From Oikopleura dioica (Eukaryota; Chordata; Appendicularia; Copelata; Oikopleuridae), in NCBI GenBank assembly GCA_907165135.1, contig OU015566.1:11392157-11456156 (forward strand): a stretch of 64,000 nt of DNA. The letters are read 5' to 3'. The notes under the pieces are model-generated. The model saw nothing but the letters and a program-made list of their open reading frames with translations, was not told where the DNA came from and made no database searches. The translations under genes were made by a program, and so were the position numbers. Shown here piece by piece: positions 11,401 through 21,807 of this stretch (position 1 is the first letter of the stretch; each line of letters starts with the position of its first letter).

Positions 11401-12381
11401 TCAAAATAGTTGAGAAAACCAAGAAATAATTTGTTGAAAGAAATTCCCAGATCCAGATGCAGGATCAACAGTTTTTCGAATCCAGTTTTTCGTAGAACGG
11501 TGGGCAGTAGAAGAATAGATTCCGGGAAATCCTTCAAAGGCACATCCATAGCCCCAAGAAACGACGCCGACGAGAGCTGCTTGTCCGTCGACATTACAAA
11601 TCAAAGGCCCGCCAGAGTCACCCTGGCAAGAATCAACACCACCGTCTGTTAGCCCATCTACGTTGCTATCGAGTTTTCCAGCGCAGATCATTTCTTTTGT
11701 CAAGCTGTAGTAGGGATAGTTTGTCTTCGCTCGGCAGTAGCTCTTGTCCATAATATGAACATTAGCTTGCAAAAGTGGATCAGAAATGGAACCGCCGGCG
11801 CTTGTTGTTCCCCACCCGGCGATCCAGCAGTTTGACGCATGTTTTGGAATAGTATTGGTCAAACAGGCCATGTGAACATTTTTCTCTGGATCCAAAGCGA
11901 TGATGTCTTCGGAGAATTCGATCAGGCAGACATCAAATCGTGGAGCACCAAAACTTGACTTTCGATATTTTGGATGGTTGAAGAAATTGTAGGAGCGAAG
12001 AGTATACTCGCTTGAATCTTGTGTAGTTATCACACAATCGCCGAAAGTAGCATCGATCCAGCGAGCTCCTTCGCAGCAGTGAGCAGCGCTGTGAAAAATT
12101 TTAAAAGATAAGGTCAAGGCCTGCTCAGTGAGCAGTGCTCACCTTAGAACCCATTTATTGTCAATGACAGTTCCCCCGCACAGCATTTGCTGCCCATTCT
12201 GGTTTTCGATGATGAGTCTTACGAGGTAGGGCCATTGATTTTCTCCTGCAGCGATTCCACCGACGATTTTGGTCGAGTTAGCGAACCGGCCATCGAAGTT
12301 AGACTCGTTAGTGCATGTCTGAAGGCTTGGAATACCACTTGTTTGGGCTTGAAGACCAAGTAAAAATACCAAAAAAATCAT
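11401..12381 (-). CDS. Secreted trypsin-like serine protease
   Basis: Exons 12143..12381 and 11401..12088, one 54-bp intron, 308 residues. A signal peptide (MIFLVFLLGLQAQTSG) is followed by a short propeptide with one Cys (LQTC), the activation site KIVGG, the His57 motif AAHCC, Asp102 in FDVCLIEF, and Ser195 in CQGDSGGP. The residue six before the catalytic Ser is Asp (VDSCQGDSG), so trypsin-like Arg/Lys specificity is predicted. The intron falls just before the His codon, as is common in chymotrypsin-fold genes. All catalytic residues are present. Likely a digestive or extracellular enzyme; the substrate cannot be told. Confidence 0.92.
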
Positions 12382-13102
12382 ATTTTTAAATGACAGCCTC
12401 GAAAGAAAACGGGGGATATTTATGGGAGCTCAAAGACTATTTATCCGGAAAAGAATAAGAATTGGTTCTGTAGGACAAGCTGGAAAAGAAACCGGCTTTG
12501 AATGAGGTCGAAGAATCTGAATATTTGAACAGCACCGCAAAAAGCTCCTATCCTAGGATTATCTTAGTCTAGGAAAACTCAAAATTTTCCACTTAGACTC
12601 ACTTTTCTTGCTCCTAACTATCTATTGTATTAAAATTCTCTTTGTCTTTTTTTCAACAAAAATTCATTAAATTATGTTCCCCATCGATATAAGCAAATAA
12701 AAGATGAGTGAATAACGCGCCCTAGGGGAAATAAAGAAGGATACATCCTAAGGCGCGAATTTATCATCTGTGTTCATTCATGCTGTCAGGCGCGTATTCC
12801 ATTAGTATCACATTACTGTCAGTGCATTTCGTGTCTTTCCAATTTATTTCGGCCACAATACACCCGCTCGATTTCAATTCGCAGAACTCAGAACTCAGAG
12901 ATTAGAAGCAAACCCAAAACCAATTTTTCAACTATGGAGAAGCAGACTTTCAAGAAGCATTATCTCTCGCCAGAATCATGCAAAGTTTTATTCAGGGATT
13001 CAAAATAGCTCAAAATAACTGGCTCTGAGCATGCTGATCATTTAGTGGCAGAGTCATTAATATGAAATTAATTATTCCATTCGAATTCTAATGAAGCAAT
13101 AG
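12382..13102. other. intergenic between divergent genes
   Basis: About 720 bp, AT-rich, between the protease (leftward) and the small membrane protein gene (rightward). Presumably holds both promoters. No reading frame or repeat stands out. Confidence 0.4.
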
Positions 13103-13652
13103 ATGAATTCATACAAATATCAGCCGGCGCTCCAAAACCAAATCCACGTGCTATATCAGCGTGAGTCTAATTTTTACAGACTTTTTCAGAATTAATTTTT
13201 TAAAAATTCATTTCATGGCAATATCTAGCTCTTCTTGCGCAGGAAAATTGAAAAAGAGAAAAAGAAATGATGAAAATTATTTCTACTAAAATATTCTTTC
13301 ATCAATAAAAGATTTGCTCTCTGCTTCGGTGAAATTCGCAGATGACTCGACCAGGACGTCGAAATTTTCCAGCTACTCGGATCTCAAGATTGAAATTGAA
13401 GATCCTCCCAAGTCACCAAAGCAGCAAGAGTTCGCCTTCCCCAATTCGGTTCAGGTAGATGCGGCGCTAGATAAAAAGGGTTTATTTTTTAAGGAAATGA
13501 TTTCACTGACCGACAAAAAGTTTAAATTCTACGCATCCTGCCCCTGCGATCAGTCTTTTATGCTCATCTTTGGAATGCTTTCAATTTATTTACTGTATAT
13601 TTTCTGCGGCAATTATTTGAAAAATGGAAATTTACAGAAAGAGCTAGACTAA
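13103..13652 (+). CDS. hypothetical small single-pass membrane protein
   Basis: Proposed exons 13103..13160 and 13312..13652 (intron 151 bp, GT-AG), 132 residues. The second exon alone has no start codon, and joining it to the upstream MNSYKYQPALQNQ exon gives an in-frame product. The protein is polar, with a hydrophobic segment near the C-terminus (SFMLIFGMLSIYLLYIFC) after a CPCDQ motif, so a tail-anchored or single-pass protein is likely. An alternative 43-bp intron inside the last coding stretch would shorten the C-terminus. No family is recognised. The next gene follows after about 150 bp on the same strand. Confidence 0.45.
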
Positions 13653-13798
13653 TAAATTATGTCAAAGAGCCGGTCTGGCGGACATTCATGTAATTTGCAC
13701 ACTTCCGAGTACAATTTCACCAAATTACAAAAAAAAATGGATATTCATTCAACTCACTTGGCCTCATCCAAAATTTCACTTTTTTTATCAAAATTTGA

Positions 13799-14074
13799 AT
13801 GTTTTCAGTAATCAGAGATCTTCTTGAGAAATTCTTCTATGTCTTCTTTTTATCCCTTTTTGCACCAATATACTGTATTTGGATGGTTTTATGGGGAGTA
13901 AAGTTAGGCTATTTGGCAATGGTGTATGTTTCAAAATTGAGAAGTTTTGGGTACAGACCGTTTTCAAAAATGGGGCTCATTTCAAGAAAACATCCGAATG
14001 TCTATGATGTGGTTTCGGTTTCTACGTGGGCAGACCTTGAATTTGTTTATCATCGGCAAGAGTTTATAACTTAA
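13799..14074 (+). CDS. hypothetical small membrane protein
   Basis: Open frame of 91 residues starting at ATG 13799. One long hydrophobic stretch (FFYVFFLSLFAPIYCIWMVL and onward, residues about 13-43) is followed by a basic segment and a polar tail. A strong acceptor (ttttcag, about 13811) lies just after the ATG, so the real transcript may be joined there to another exon or to a spliced leader, which would change the N-terminus. Function unknown. It sits between another small membrane gene and the lipoxygenase-like gene, 72 bp upstream of the latter, and is probably co-transcribed. Confidence 0.45.
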   Translation: MFSVIRDLLEKFFYVFFLSLFAPIYCIWMVLWGVKLGYLAMVYVSKLRSFGYRPFSKMGLISRKHPNVYDVVSVSTWADLEFVYHRQEFIT

Positions 14075-14145
14075 AATTGCCTATTTCTGAAATATTGATT
14101 TATCTTAAATAAACTCCTTGAAGATCAGCCTGTTATCTCAGAAGA

Positions 14146-15623
14146 ATGGCCAGCTCCACTGCTCAGAATTTGGCGGCTCTTTTTGCTGGAAAATTGAAGC
14201 CGTCTGTGTTATCAGACAGAGAAATCATCAATTTCTTCTTGCACACTGGTGCTGCCTCGTATCTAAAATACGACAAGAGGAAGAAGGTCTTTGGATATTG
14301 CTTCGAGTACATAAAGTCGTACATTCTGCACAAAGGATACTACCTAGACGTCCGAGAAGTGAGATTCACGAAGGAAGAGGTGATAGCGATTGCTGCTGGT
14401 GGAAAAATTTATTTCAAATCGAAAGTCTCTGCGGCCGATTGGAAGCTTCTCAAGCTGCATCTTCAGACTATCATGGGTTTTATGATTCCCGCCACTCAGC
14501 ACAACTGGGTCCATTTTTGCCTTCCTTCCGCCGTCGCCGTCAACTGCGAAAAGCTCCTCCCAAAGACTTCTGTGCTCAGGCAACTGGTTGAGCCACATTA
14601 CAGATTCACAGAGCGCCTCAATCATCAAGCGCTCTTCGTTTGTCACTCCTCTGACAATCGGAACTCGTTCTTTGACAAATATCTCAAACCCTGGCTTGCA
14701 TTTCCCATGACCAAAGAGGTGTTCATCGAGCAGCTAAGTAAGGAATGCCAGCGGTACTACAATAAGCGACCCGAAGAGTTCTGCCCCTCGCCATTTTTGC
14801 ACGATGAAAATTTGATCGACATTCCGTGAGAGAGCTTTATCCATTTAATTTTCAATATTTACCTAGATACATAAAGATGTTGAGAAAGTATCACAGCGTT
14901 GTCAGAAGATTTGTCTGCCAAGTCGCTCTTTTTATCGATCCCGAAGGAAAGAATTTAAGAATATGCAGCAGTAATTTCAATACAGTATTCCTCAATTCTA
15001 TAAGAATGGCAAATAATTGCTGAAAGTATTGGGATAACACTTTCTGGAATCGAAGTCCTTCCTATGGCCGATCTTCTGACCACCTTCATTTGGCAAGTTT
15101 CAGTCGTCCATTCTTTGGATCACGAAATCTATGTCAATATGCTGAGTCGAAATTATCCGTGGTCTCTTGCTATCAACGGTTTGCATACGATTTTATCAAA
15201 CAACAAAATTTTTTGCAGTTCCTTTCGAACCATACTCAAATACAAAGTTTTGGGAAGATTTCTGTGAAGAGAGAGGTTTGAAGCTTGCTGAAATCATGAA
15301 GGATCCTGCTAGAAAATTAATCACTTCGGTAGAGTTTCGCAAGAAATAACCGACTAAATCCGCTTTTTTAGGGCGATTGCCTCAGATCAGCTTCGTTTGC
15401 TCAAGTTTGGGCAACTTTCATCCCTCCTCTTTTCAACGAAAAGGCTTTACAGTTGACATCTGTCGCATATCAGTTCGAAGACAGAGAGTTACAGCAAGCT
15501 GCCAAAAGCTTCAAGGCAAATTTGATTGCTGCTGAGCAAGAGCTGCGCGAAGAGTTCGAAAAAGACGGCGAATTAGAATATTTTTCTGGCTTGGATTGTA
15601 TTCGACAATCCATTTGCTTTTAA
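14146..15623 (+). CDS. short lipoxygenase-like protein without PLAT domain
   Basis: Exons 14146..14825, 14867..14970, 15005..15178, 15219..15328 and 15372..15623, introns 34-43 bp, 439 residues. The C-terminal half follows the lipoxygenase plan: a histidine motif TQHNWVHF, then LRQLVEPHYRFTERLN (compare the family's KLLxPHxRxTxxIN), an IPYIK segment with a helix like the family's LPYY.. RDD, WQIIAESIGI where the LQxWxxEI helix is expected, a second histidine motif VVHSLDHEIY, and a C-terminal tail QSICF. Lipoxygenases oxygenate polyunsaturated fatty acids with non-heme iron. Here the first pair is HxxxH rather than HxxxxH, the second matches HxxxH, and the terminal residue is Phe instead of the ligand Ile. 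At 439 residues it is shorter than typical enzymes and lacks the N-terminal PLAT/C2-like domain. The acceptor tctcag lies 4 nt before the ATG. The stop overlaps an AATAAA signal. Confidence 0.5.
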
Positions 15624-16778
15624 TAAACTTTGAAACAAAAAAAAAAATAGAACAAGAAAACTGGTAATGAATTTTTTCGAAGTTATGTGCATGTAATTGC
15701 CCTGTAAGGTGCGCTTGTGTGGTTGGATTTCTCTGCGATGGAAAACCGCAGGCGCTTTTGTCCCGGCGCGGGTGATTATGCCAAAAACAAAAATTGTCGT
15801 CGCGTACTAAGTGAGAGTGTATTTTGGGTGGTGTAAATTCATTCAATCAAAAAGAGATAGATCGGTAGGGGTGTAGGTGGAGGTGCACAGATCGGCGATA
15901 TTCGACACCAGACTCAGCAGCATCAGGACTGCTCCCCACTAGCAGCACCCCTGCCTCTCGCACCCTCCGCCCACCTAAAAACCTTCGACGCTACAACTCA
16001 TCAATCCTAATCATCAAAAGCTTAATAAGTCAACCAAAGCGCTAATAATCAAACACATCACTAGAAAAAAATATTTACAGAGAAGAAATTAAAGAAACTG
16101 TATTTGGAAGTTCAACTTAACAATTTCAAGTAGGTATAATTTCATATGAATTATTCAATTTACACATAATAAAAGGGGTTCTTAAAAATTCAAAAGGAAA
16201 GTTAAAATGGTTTTCTATAGTTGACTTTATTTTATCAGAACAATAATGCTCTATTCATTGAATAAAAAAAACAAGAAAATCATCATTTCCTACTCCAATT
16301 TTTGATAAATTTTCTTCATAAAAACGCATTTGTTTTCGTTCTCCCAATTAGAAGCTCTGCGCGTTCACTTTATCAGCAGTTTAAATCACCACGGGGAAAG
16401 TCCCTGCACAAGGGGCCCAATTGAAACGTGTTCATGCAAAAAGGTTTACGTTGACCAGCCCACTTGACTTTTACGAACCCCAGTAATCAAAAAACACGTA
16501 ACAAGATCAGAAAATTAATAAATGATTTAGGAAGAGCGAGTCTTGCAAGCTGAAAGAATAAAAAAAAACGCGGCGGGAGATGACAACGTGATAATGCGTC
16601 AGTTGTAGTGGTCACACTTGTGATCAACTCAAGTCCCAAAGTCCAAAATTACATTCCAAAGGACTCAGAGGACTCATTATGAGGAACGGGCCTTGAACAG
16701 AAAAAGGTTGAATCAGAGAGAATAAAAAATTGTTAAAAAAGAGAGTTTGAGGACCCAAGAAATAGTCCAAAAGCCGAC
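15624..16778. other. intergenic upstream of the Rho gene
   Basis: About 1.15 kb with no supported gene. It begins with an A-rich tract after the lipoxygenase-like poly(A) signal and contains a C-rich stretch near 15925..15980. The minus-strand frame 15511..15846 overlaps the end of the lipoxygenase-like gene and looks spurious. Confidence 0.4.
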
Positions 16779-17913
16779 ATGACGAAGAGAAAATTAGTTG
16801 TTGTAGGAAACAGTTTTAAAATCATTCAACTGAAGGTTACTCATGGTCAGGAAAATAGGTGGTACACTTGTGAATGAGGTTATTCTTTTTTAAAACTGTT
16901 AAAAAGGCGATGGAGCTTGTGGCAAAACCTGTCTTCTTATCGTTTTCAGCAGGGATGAGTTTCCCCGAGCGTAAGTGTTCGCCTCAATTATTCCCAATTT
17001 CCACACAGCTTTAGATACATTCCAACTGTATTTGACACGTATATTTCGCAGATGGAAGTCGGCGGCAGAGAAGTTCAACTTACACTTTGGGACACGGCCG
17101 GGCAAGAGGAATTTGACCGTCTTCGGCCGCTGAGCTATCCTGACACTGGTAAGGAAGTTTGATTCGCACGCCCCTAAATGCAAAAAAATGAGATAGACAG
17201 GAGAGTTTCAACAAGTTTTTACTGATTGATTGATTGACACGACGCTCAAACCTATTTTTAAAAATGATTCTGATGTGGTTATTTGTAATTATAAACAGTT
17301 CATCAAGAGTCTTTTCATCAAAGAGTAAAATTGGCAAAGCTCCTTCAAAATGTCAACACTTTTTTTCCTTCAATTAGATCAAAATTTTTTGCTTCGATCT
17401 GAAATAAATTTTCAGATGTTATTCTGATCTGTTTCTCCGTCGATTCCCGCGACTCACTAGAAAACGTATCAAGAATATGGGTGCCTGAAATAATGCATTT
17501 CTGCCCCAACATCCCCTTCATTCTTGTGGCGAATAAATCCGACCTGCGCGACGAAGACAAGGACCATATAACGTAAGTTTTTAAGTGGATGTTATTCATG
17601 AAAATGATTTTCTACCTGATCCCCTGCGGCCGGTAAATATTTTTGGTTGGTGGTTTTTTGGAGCTCCGAAAACCTGAAAAGACAGTCAATTAGCGCTCGT
17701 CCTCGCAGTAGATTCCCTCTAATTACATAATTACGAAAAATGTCTAAAAGCACGCCAGGCAGGTGATATAGAGCCATTTAGGTACGAGGAAGGGCTAAGT
17801 GTTGCCAACCAAATCAAGGCGCAAGGATATCTTGAATGCTCAGCCAAAACAAAAACTGGAGTGAGGGAAGTCTTCGAAGTCGCTGCAAAAGCGGCTTTAC
17901 AGAAAAAGGAAAG
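16779..17913 (+). CDS. Rho-family small GTPase (3' end unresolved)
   Basis: Exons 16779..16806, 16907..16970, 17015..17148, 17416..17572 and 17782..17913. G1 is GDGACGKTC, the effector loop [10 protein letters not shown]3 [21 protein letters not shown]4 NKSDL and G5 ECSAKT, all as in RhoA-type proteins. The family cycles between GDP and GTP to control actin. The first intron (16807..16906) can only be placed as GA-AG. The stretch between HIT and YEEG is about ten residues shorter than usual for Rho, so part of the insert helix is missing or an exon was overlooked. After exon 5 I could not find an exon ending in a CaaX box; several acceptors up to 18100 give short non-CaaX tails. Confidence 0.85.
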
Positions 17914-18467
17914 GTTAATAATTTTGGTAGAAAGCATTGCCGATGTTTTATCGAAAAACCAAGTTGACTTCTGACTGCTGTTATTGAACAAGTATTTACC
18001 TTGTAAGCAATCGAAAAAGCCCAATTGGTGTGGCTGCAACCTAATCTAACACGAACGTGCGCCAAACAGAAAATACACAAGAACCAAACAAGCAACTCCC
18101 TTCACCACCGAAAACCCTTCGTCCTTCACCTAAACATTTATTGATACAACCTAGGAAAATATCGTAAATTCACGCTTTCTTCACCGTTCGCCAGTGCTAC
18201 TCCAAACATGAAAGCAGTAGTTTAAAAATAGATCCTCAGCATCACACAACTTTGAACAATTCAAAATTTGCCAATCTGTATAAAAATGACTCAAATTTCG
18301 AACGATTACTTCTCTTCATCAATCAAGTGACTTCTTATTTTTTGAATGCTCAAGCTACTCCGCTGTGCGGCTTTATTAATAAATGCTTGCAATGTAAAAC
18401 AATGTTGCTAGAAAAACGAAAATTATGTATTAAAAAGAAAGAATGCAGGATGAATGTTTTTAAAGAA
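17914..18467. other. 3' region of the Rho gene
   Basis: About 550 bp that should contain the last Rho exon and its 3' UTR. Acceptors at 18006 and 18071 give in-frame short tails without a prenylation motif. The frame at 18252..18473 (73 residues, Lys/Cys-rich end) is not connectable with confidence. Confidence 0.35.
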
Positions 18468-19320
18468 TTATAGGCAGTTGAATGATATTCCAAAATGGTC
18501 AGAAATGAACTTAGGTCCTACTTTTTCTGTACCGACAAGTTGAAAATCGTCAATTTGAATACTGGCAGTGGTGAAGACTCGATCGAATCTAAAGATTTCT
18601 CACTGTTAGTGAATCGCTATAGCGATTCACTAACATATGTTCCTTGGTGGAATAATCGGATGTACAAACCTGCATCTTGGCTTGAATCCACCGCCGAAAC
18701 TTTTGTTGTCATTTTTCAAGAGATCCCAAGTAAACTTCTTATTCGGGTCTTTTCCGCATCTCTCCCAGGCGTCTTTGAACTTTTCCAACGTCTAACTCAA
18801 ATTTTAAAACAGTCAACACAAGAGTTTTTACTGGAGCTGGAAGGCTTTTGATTTCAGCATCCCGTGCATTGAGATCGCCTCCGAAGATGACTTTATCGGC
18901 GTTTGTTTTGTTCATGAAATCGAAGCAATGATGCAGCTGCTCGATTCTCGCTTGCCCGTATTCTTTCATGCTTTCCAAGTGAGTTGTCATGAATAAGATC
19001 TCCTGACCGCATTTAGTAGTGACCCCGGAGAAGAGGACTCCGCGACCCATTTGTGAGTTACCGAATGGTTTGTAGTTAACAACTGGCTCGCTGGCGACAA
19101 TGGTTTTCCGGAAGAGCATCATGACGAAGTATTCACGAATGGATTTGCCCGAGTAGTGGTAGAAGTCGAACATGTTGCTTTTTATGATCTCTTCGACTTC
19201 ATCTGTAACTTCCTGGAGAAAAATAACGTCAAAGTCTGCCAAAATAGGAATTAACTCCAGCGTTCTTTCAAAAAGCCCTTCTTTGTCGAGTCCATCGACA
19301 TTCCAAGTAATAAACCTCAT
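18468..19320 (-). CDS. TDP2: Tyrosyl-DNA phosphodiesterase 2 (EEP domain)
   Basis: Exons 18832..19320, 18670..18791 and 18468..18588, introns 40 and 81 bp, 243 residues. The whole protein is the Mg2+-dependent endonuclease/exonuclease/phosphatase fold: TWNVDGLD, FLQEV (catalytic Glu), TTHLES, GGDLNARD (catalytic Asp), TWDLL, RCRFDRVF and SDHFG (catalytic His). TDP2 removes trapped topoisomerase II from DNA 5' ends. The protein starts directly at the catalytic fold, without the N-terminal ubiquitin-binding UBA region of the vertebrate enzyme. The start ATG at 19320 opens MRFITWN. Intron 2 contains a perfect 32-bp palindrome. It is downstream of the PDI gene on the same strand, 470 bp apart. 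Confidence 0.9.
18604..18635. repeat. perfect 32-bp palindrome inside a TDP2 intron
   Basis: Positions 18604..18635 are identical to their reverse complement, centred on GCTATAGC. The palindrome makes up over a third of the 81-bp intron (18589..18669), which still has regular GT-AG ends. In RNA it would fold into a long hairpin between the splice sites. Confidence 0.9.
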
Positions 19321-19789
19321 CCCTGCCCTTTCTCAATCTAAGAGTTTTTCCCTGCTTAGTAAATTCTGCGACACAAATAATTTTCCTTGCTTTCACATGG
19401 ATAGAAAAACAAGGAGAAACGAGCGACGATTATCTATGAATGTCTTTCCTGAAGAGGAAGGCTAGGTTTATTGCAAATTGAACTAAAAATGGTCCGCGTG
19501 ACCAAGGATTTTCACCGGCCTCAGATTTGAATAAGAAATAAAGGTAATGGACAGAGTAACTTCTAAAGAATTTGTACCTGTTTATAAGTGTGTAAAGTAA
19601 TTGTACAGTAATTTGAAGTTTTTTTTTTTGAAGTCGAGGGAATGAACACTAGGGGTCTGGTCTCATCGATATTTTCAGTGTTTGAAACATAAACAAAATT
19701 TGATAGTCAGATAACGATTTCTGTCGGAGTCAAGGAGTCAGATTGCAGCTTGTTTTGGGAGTTTTTGGAAGTGAACGAAGTTGAGTAAA
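19321..19789. other. intergenic between PDI and TDP2 genes
   Basis: About 470 bp between the PDI stop and the TDP2 start, both on the minus strand. It includes the PDI 3' UTR. No open frame is convincing. Confidence 0.4.
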
Positions 19790-21807
19790 TTACAATTCAT
19801 CCTTGGCAGGGGTAGATCGGTTCTCCTTGACCCACTTTTCGAAGTCGGCGACGGATCGGCCTCCCTGGTACTTCTTGGGGTTGGTCTTGTCGCCAGCTGG
19901 TGCCCAGTAGAGAGTTGGGTAACCAGAAGCGGAGTAAGCAGGATGTCCTAGATGAGATGTGAGAACTGAAAGAGGGGAAATTTCATACCTGGGTCGTTAG
20001 CAGTGGCGTCGAAGTCAGCAACGATGATTCCATCATCACCCTCCATTTTCTGGGCAAACTCTTCCCAGGCGGGAGCCATTGCCTTGCAGTGTCCGCACCA
20101 CGGGGCGTACATCTTGATGAAAACATCAGCATCGGTCTTCATAACAATATCGTCCCAGTTCTTGCCAACAACCTGAACAAACACGTGTTAGCAAGCTAGA
20201 TAGAGCGGTGATTGAGCAACCTTCTTGAGAGCGCCCTGCTCAGCTGGAACGTCTTCGGACTTGACCCAAGCTTCGACCTCTCCGGCGTTGAACTTTTCAA
20301 TGAAAGCTCGAAGGCTCTTTCCATCGGTAGAGAATTCTTCCTCCATGATGTATTTCTTATCAGCATCGTCGAAGATCACGACCTTTGGCTTGTCAAAAGT
20401 CCAGGAAGCACCATTGAGTTCGGAGTTGATCATTCCCATGAATTTCTTGTTGTCAGCGACGGCAAAGAACATGTCGCTGAAGTCCTGTCCGACCTTCATC
20501 ACTCGGTTTCGCCAGTACTGAGTTCCCTTGGGATCCTAAAAATGGTCAAATAGGGCGAAGGACAATGAAAAAAGAACATACAAGATTGTAGTCGACTTTG
20601 TAGAAGGCCATGACAAGAGGTCGTTTAAGATCTCGGAGGTTGTCCATGGTGGCGATTGGGCAAGCACCAAGGGAGTTTTCTTTGATCCAGGCTTTGATCA
20701 AACCAACTAAAAAAACTTTGAATTGAGATCGAAAGTATTTGATTTACCGGTGTATTTCTCGCCGGTGTAGACAACTTCTCCCGCTTCAAACTTGTTCTTC
20801 ATCGCTCTTGGTCGGTAGAGGACGATTTTACCGCTCTCCTGATGTTAGAGTAAGGATAAGAAAACGACTGAGATTTATACCTGTCCAGCAGCCTTGAGAA
20901 CAGCAGCATCGGTAGAATGAGCGAATCGGAAGTCATCTCGAAGAGCTCCAGCGACTTGTTGGAAGACCTTGCCATTTCCGGTCTCGTAGTCGTCAAAGAA
21001 ACCAACAATGATGGTCTGCTTGTTGTCCGAGACCTTCTCCCATTTGGCAGTTGAGTCAATAGCGGTGGATGCAGGGCCAGATTGCTTGCGCATGTAGGCG
21101 GTGATGCCGTCTTTTTAATAAGGTTAGAAATGACTTGGTAAACCAAGATTGGTAAATAGTCCCGCAGCTAGACTAAATAATGAATAATTACCAGCGGATC
21201 GAGCTCCTTCGTACTTTCCGCTCTCCTCAGCGGCCTTGAACATTTTAATGGTGGGGTAACCGGAGACTCCGTATTTCTGGCAGAGTTCGCCGTTGGCAGT
21301 GCAGTCGACCTATATACACATCATGCAAAGTATCGTAAAGAACAATAAAAAATCAAATACTCAAATATTGTCCCTGTACCAAAAATTAAAAATGTCTGTA
21401 CAAACCTGCGGTTCTAGGGCCAAGATAGTCTTTCTCTGGCTTACCAGCTTTGAAAAACTTCAAAGTTGGGTAGCCAGAGACAAACTGTTCTTTACAGGGA
21501 GAGGGAAATTCTTGGCAATCAATCTGATATCGATTTGAGTTGATGAAATAAAGGGAAAGGGATGTTTACTTTGGCTTGTTATTATTACCTTGGCGATTCG
21601 GATAGGAGGATCTTCTTCGATGAGAGCGTCGGCGGCAGCTTCGTACTCGGGAGCGAGCTTTTTGCAATGACCGCACCACGGGGCGAAGAACTCGACCATC
21701 AAAGTGTCGTGTTGTTCGATGGCACCTTGGAAGGTCGAGGAGGTCAAATCCAAGACATTCGAGGAGAGAACTCCACTTACTGCCGCGAGGGCAGTTCCAA
21801 AACGCAT
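19790..21807 (-). CDS. PDIA3: Protein disulfide isomerase A3-like (ERp57)
   Basis: Exons 21589..21807, then either 21406..21523 or 21192..21309, then 20881..21110, 20748..20838, 20582..20706, 20221..20535, 19989..20172 and 19790..19947; 479 residues with either alternative. Two thioredoxin domains carry APWCGHCK active sites (near residues 47 and 390), with two redox-inactive domains between, and the tail ends KDEL for ER retention. The enzyme forms and rearranges disulfides in secreted proteins. Signal peptide [15 protein letters not shown]. The two candidate second exons are each exactly 118 nt, both start in phase 0 and end in phase 1, and both encode the cis-Pro segment of the first thioredoxin domain (SGYPT), so they look mutually exclusive. 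The start codon is at 21807. Confidence 0.93.

Noticed and set aside
14344-14646. Minus-strand ORF within the lipoxygenase-like gene
   Set aside because: Antisense to a well-supported exon with coherent phases.
20212-20553. Plus-strand ORFs over the PDI gene
   Set aside because: Antisense shadows of a conserved exon.
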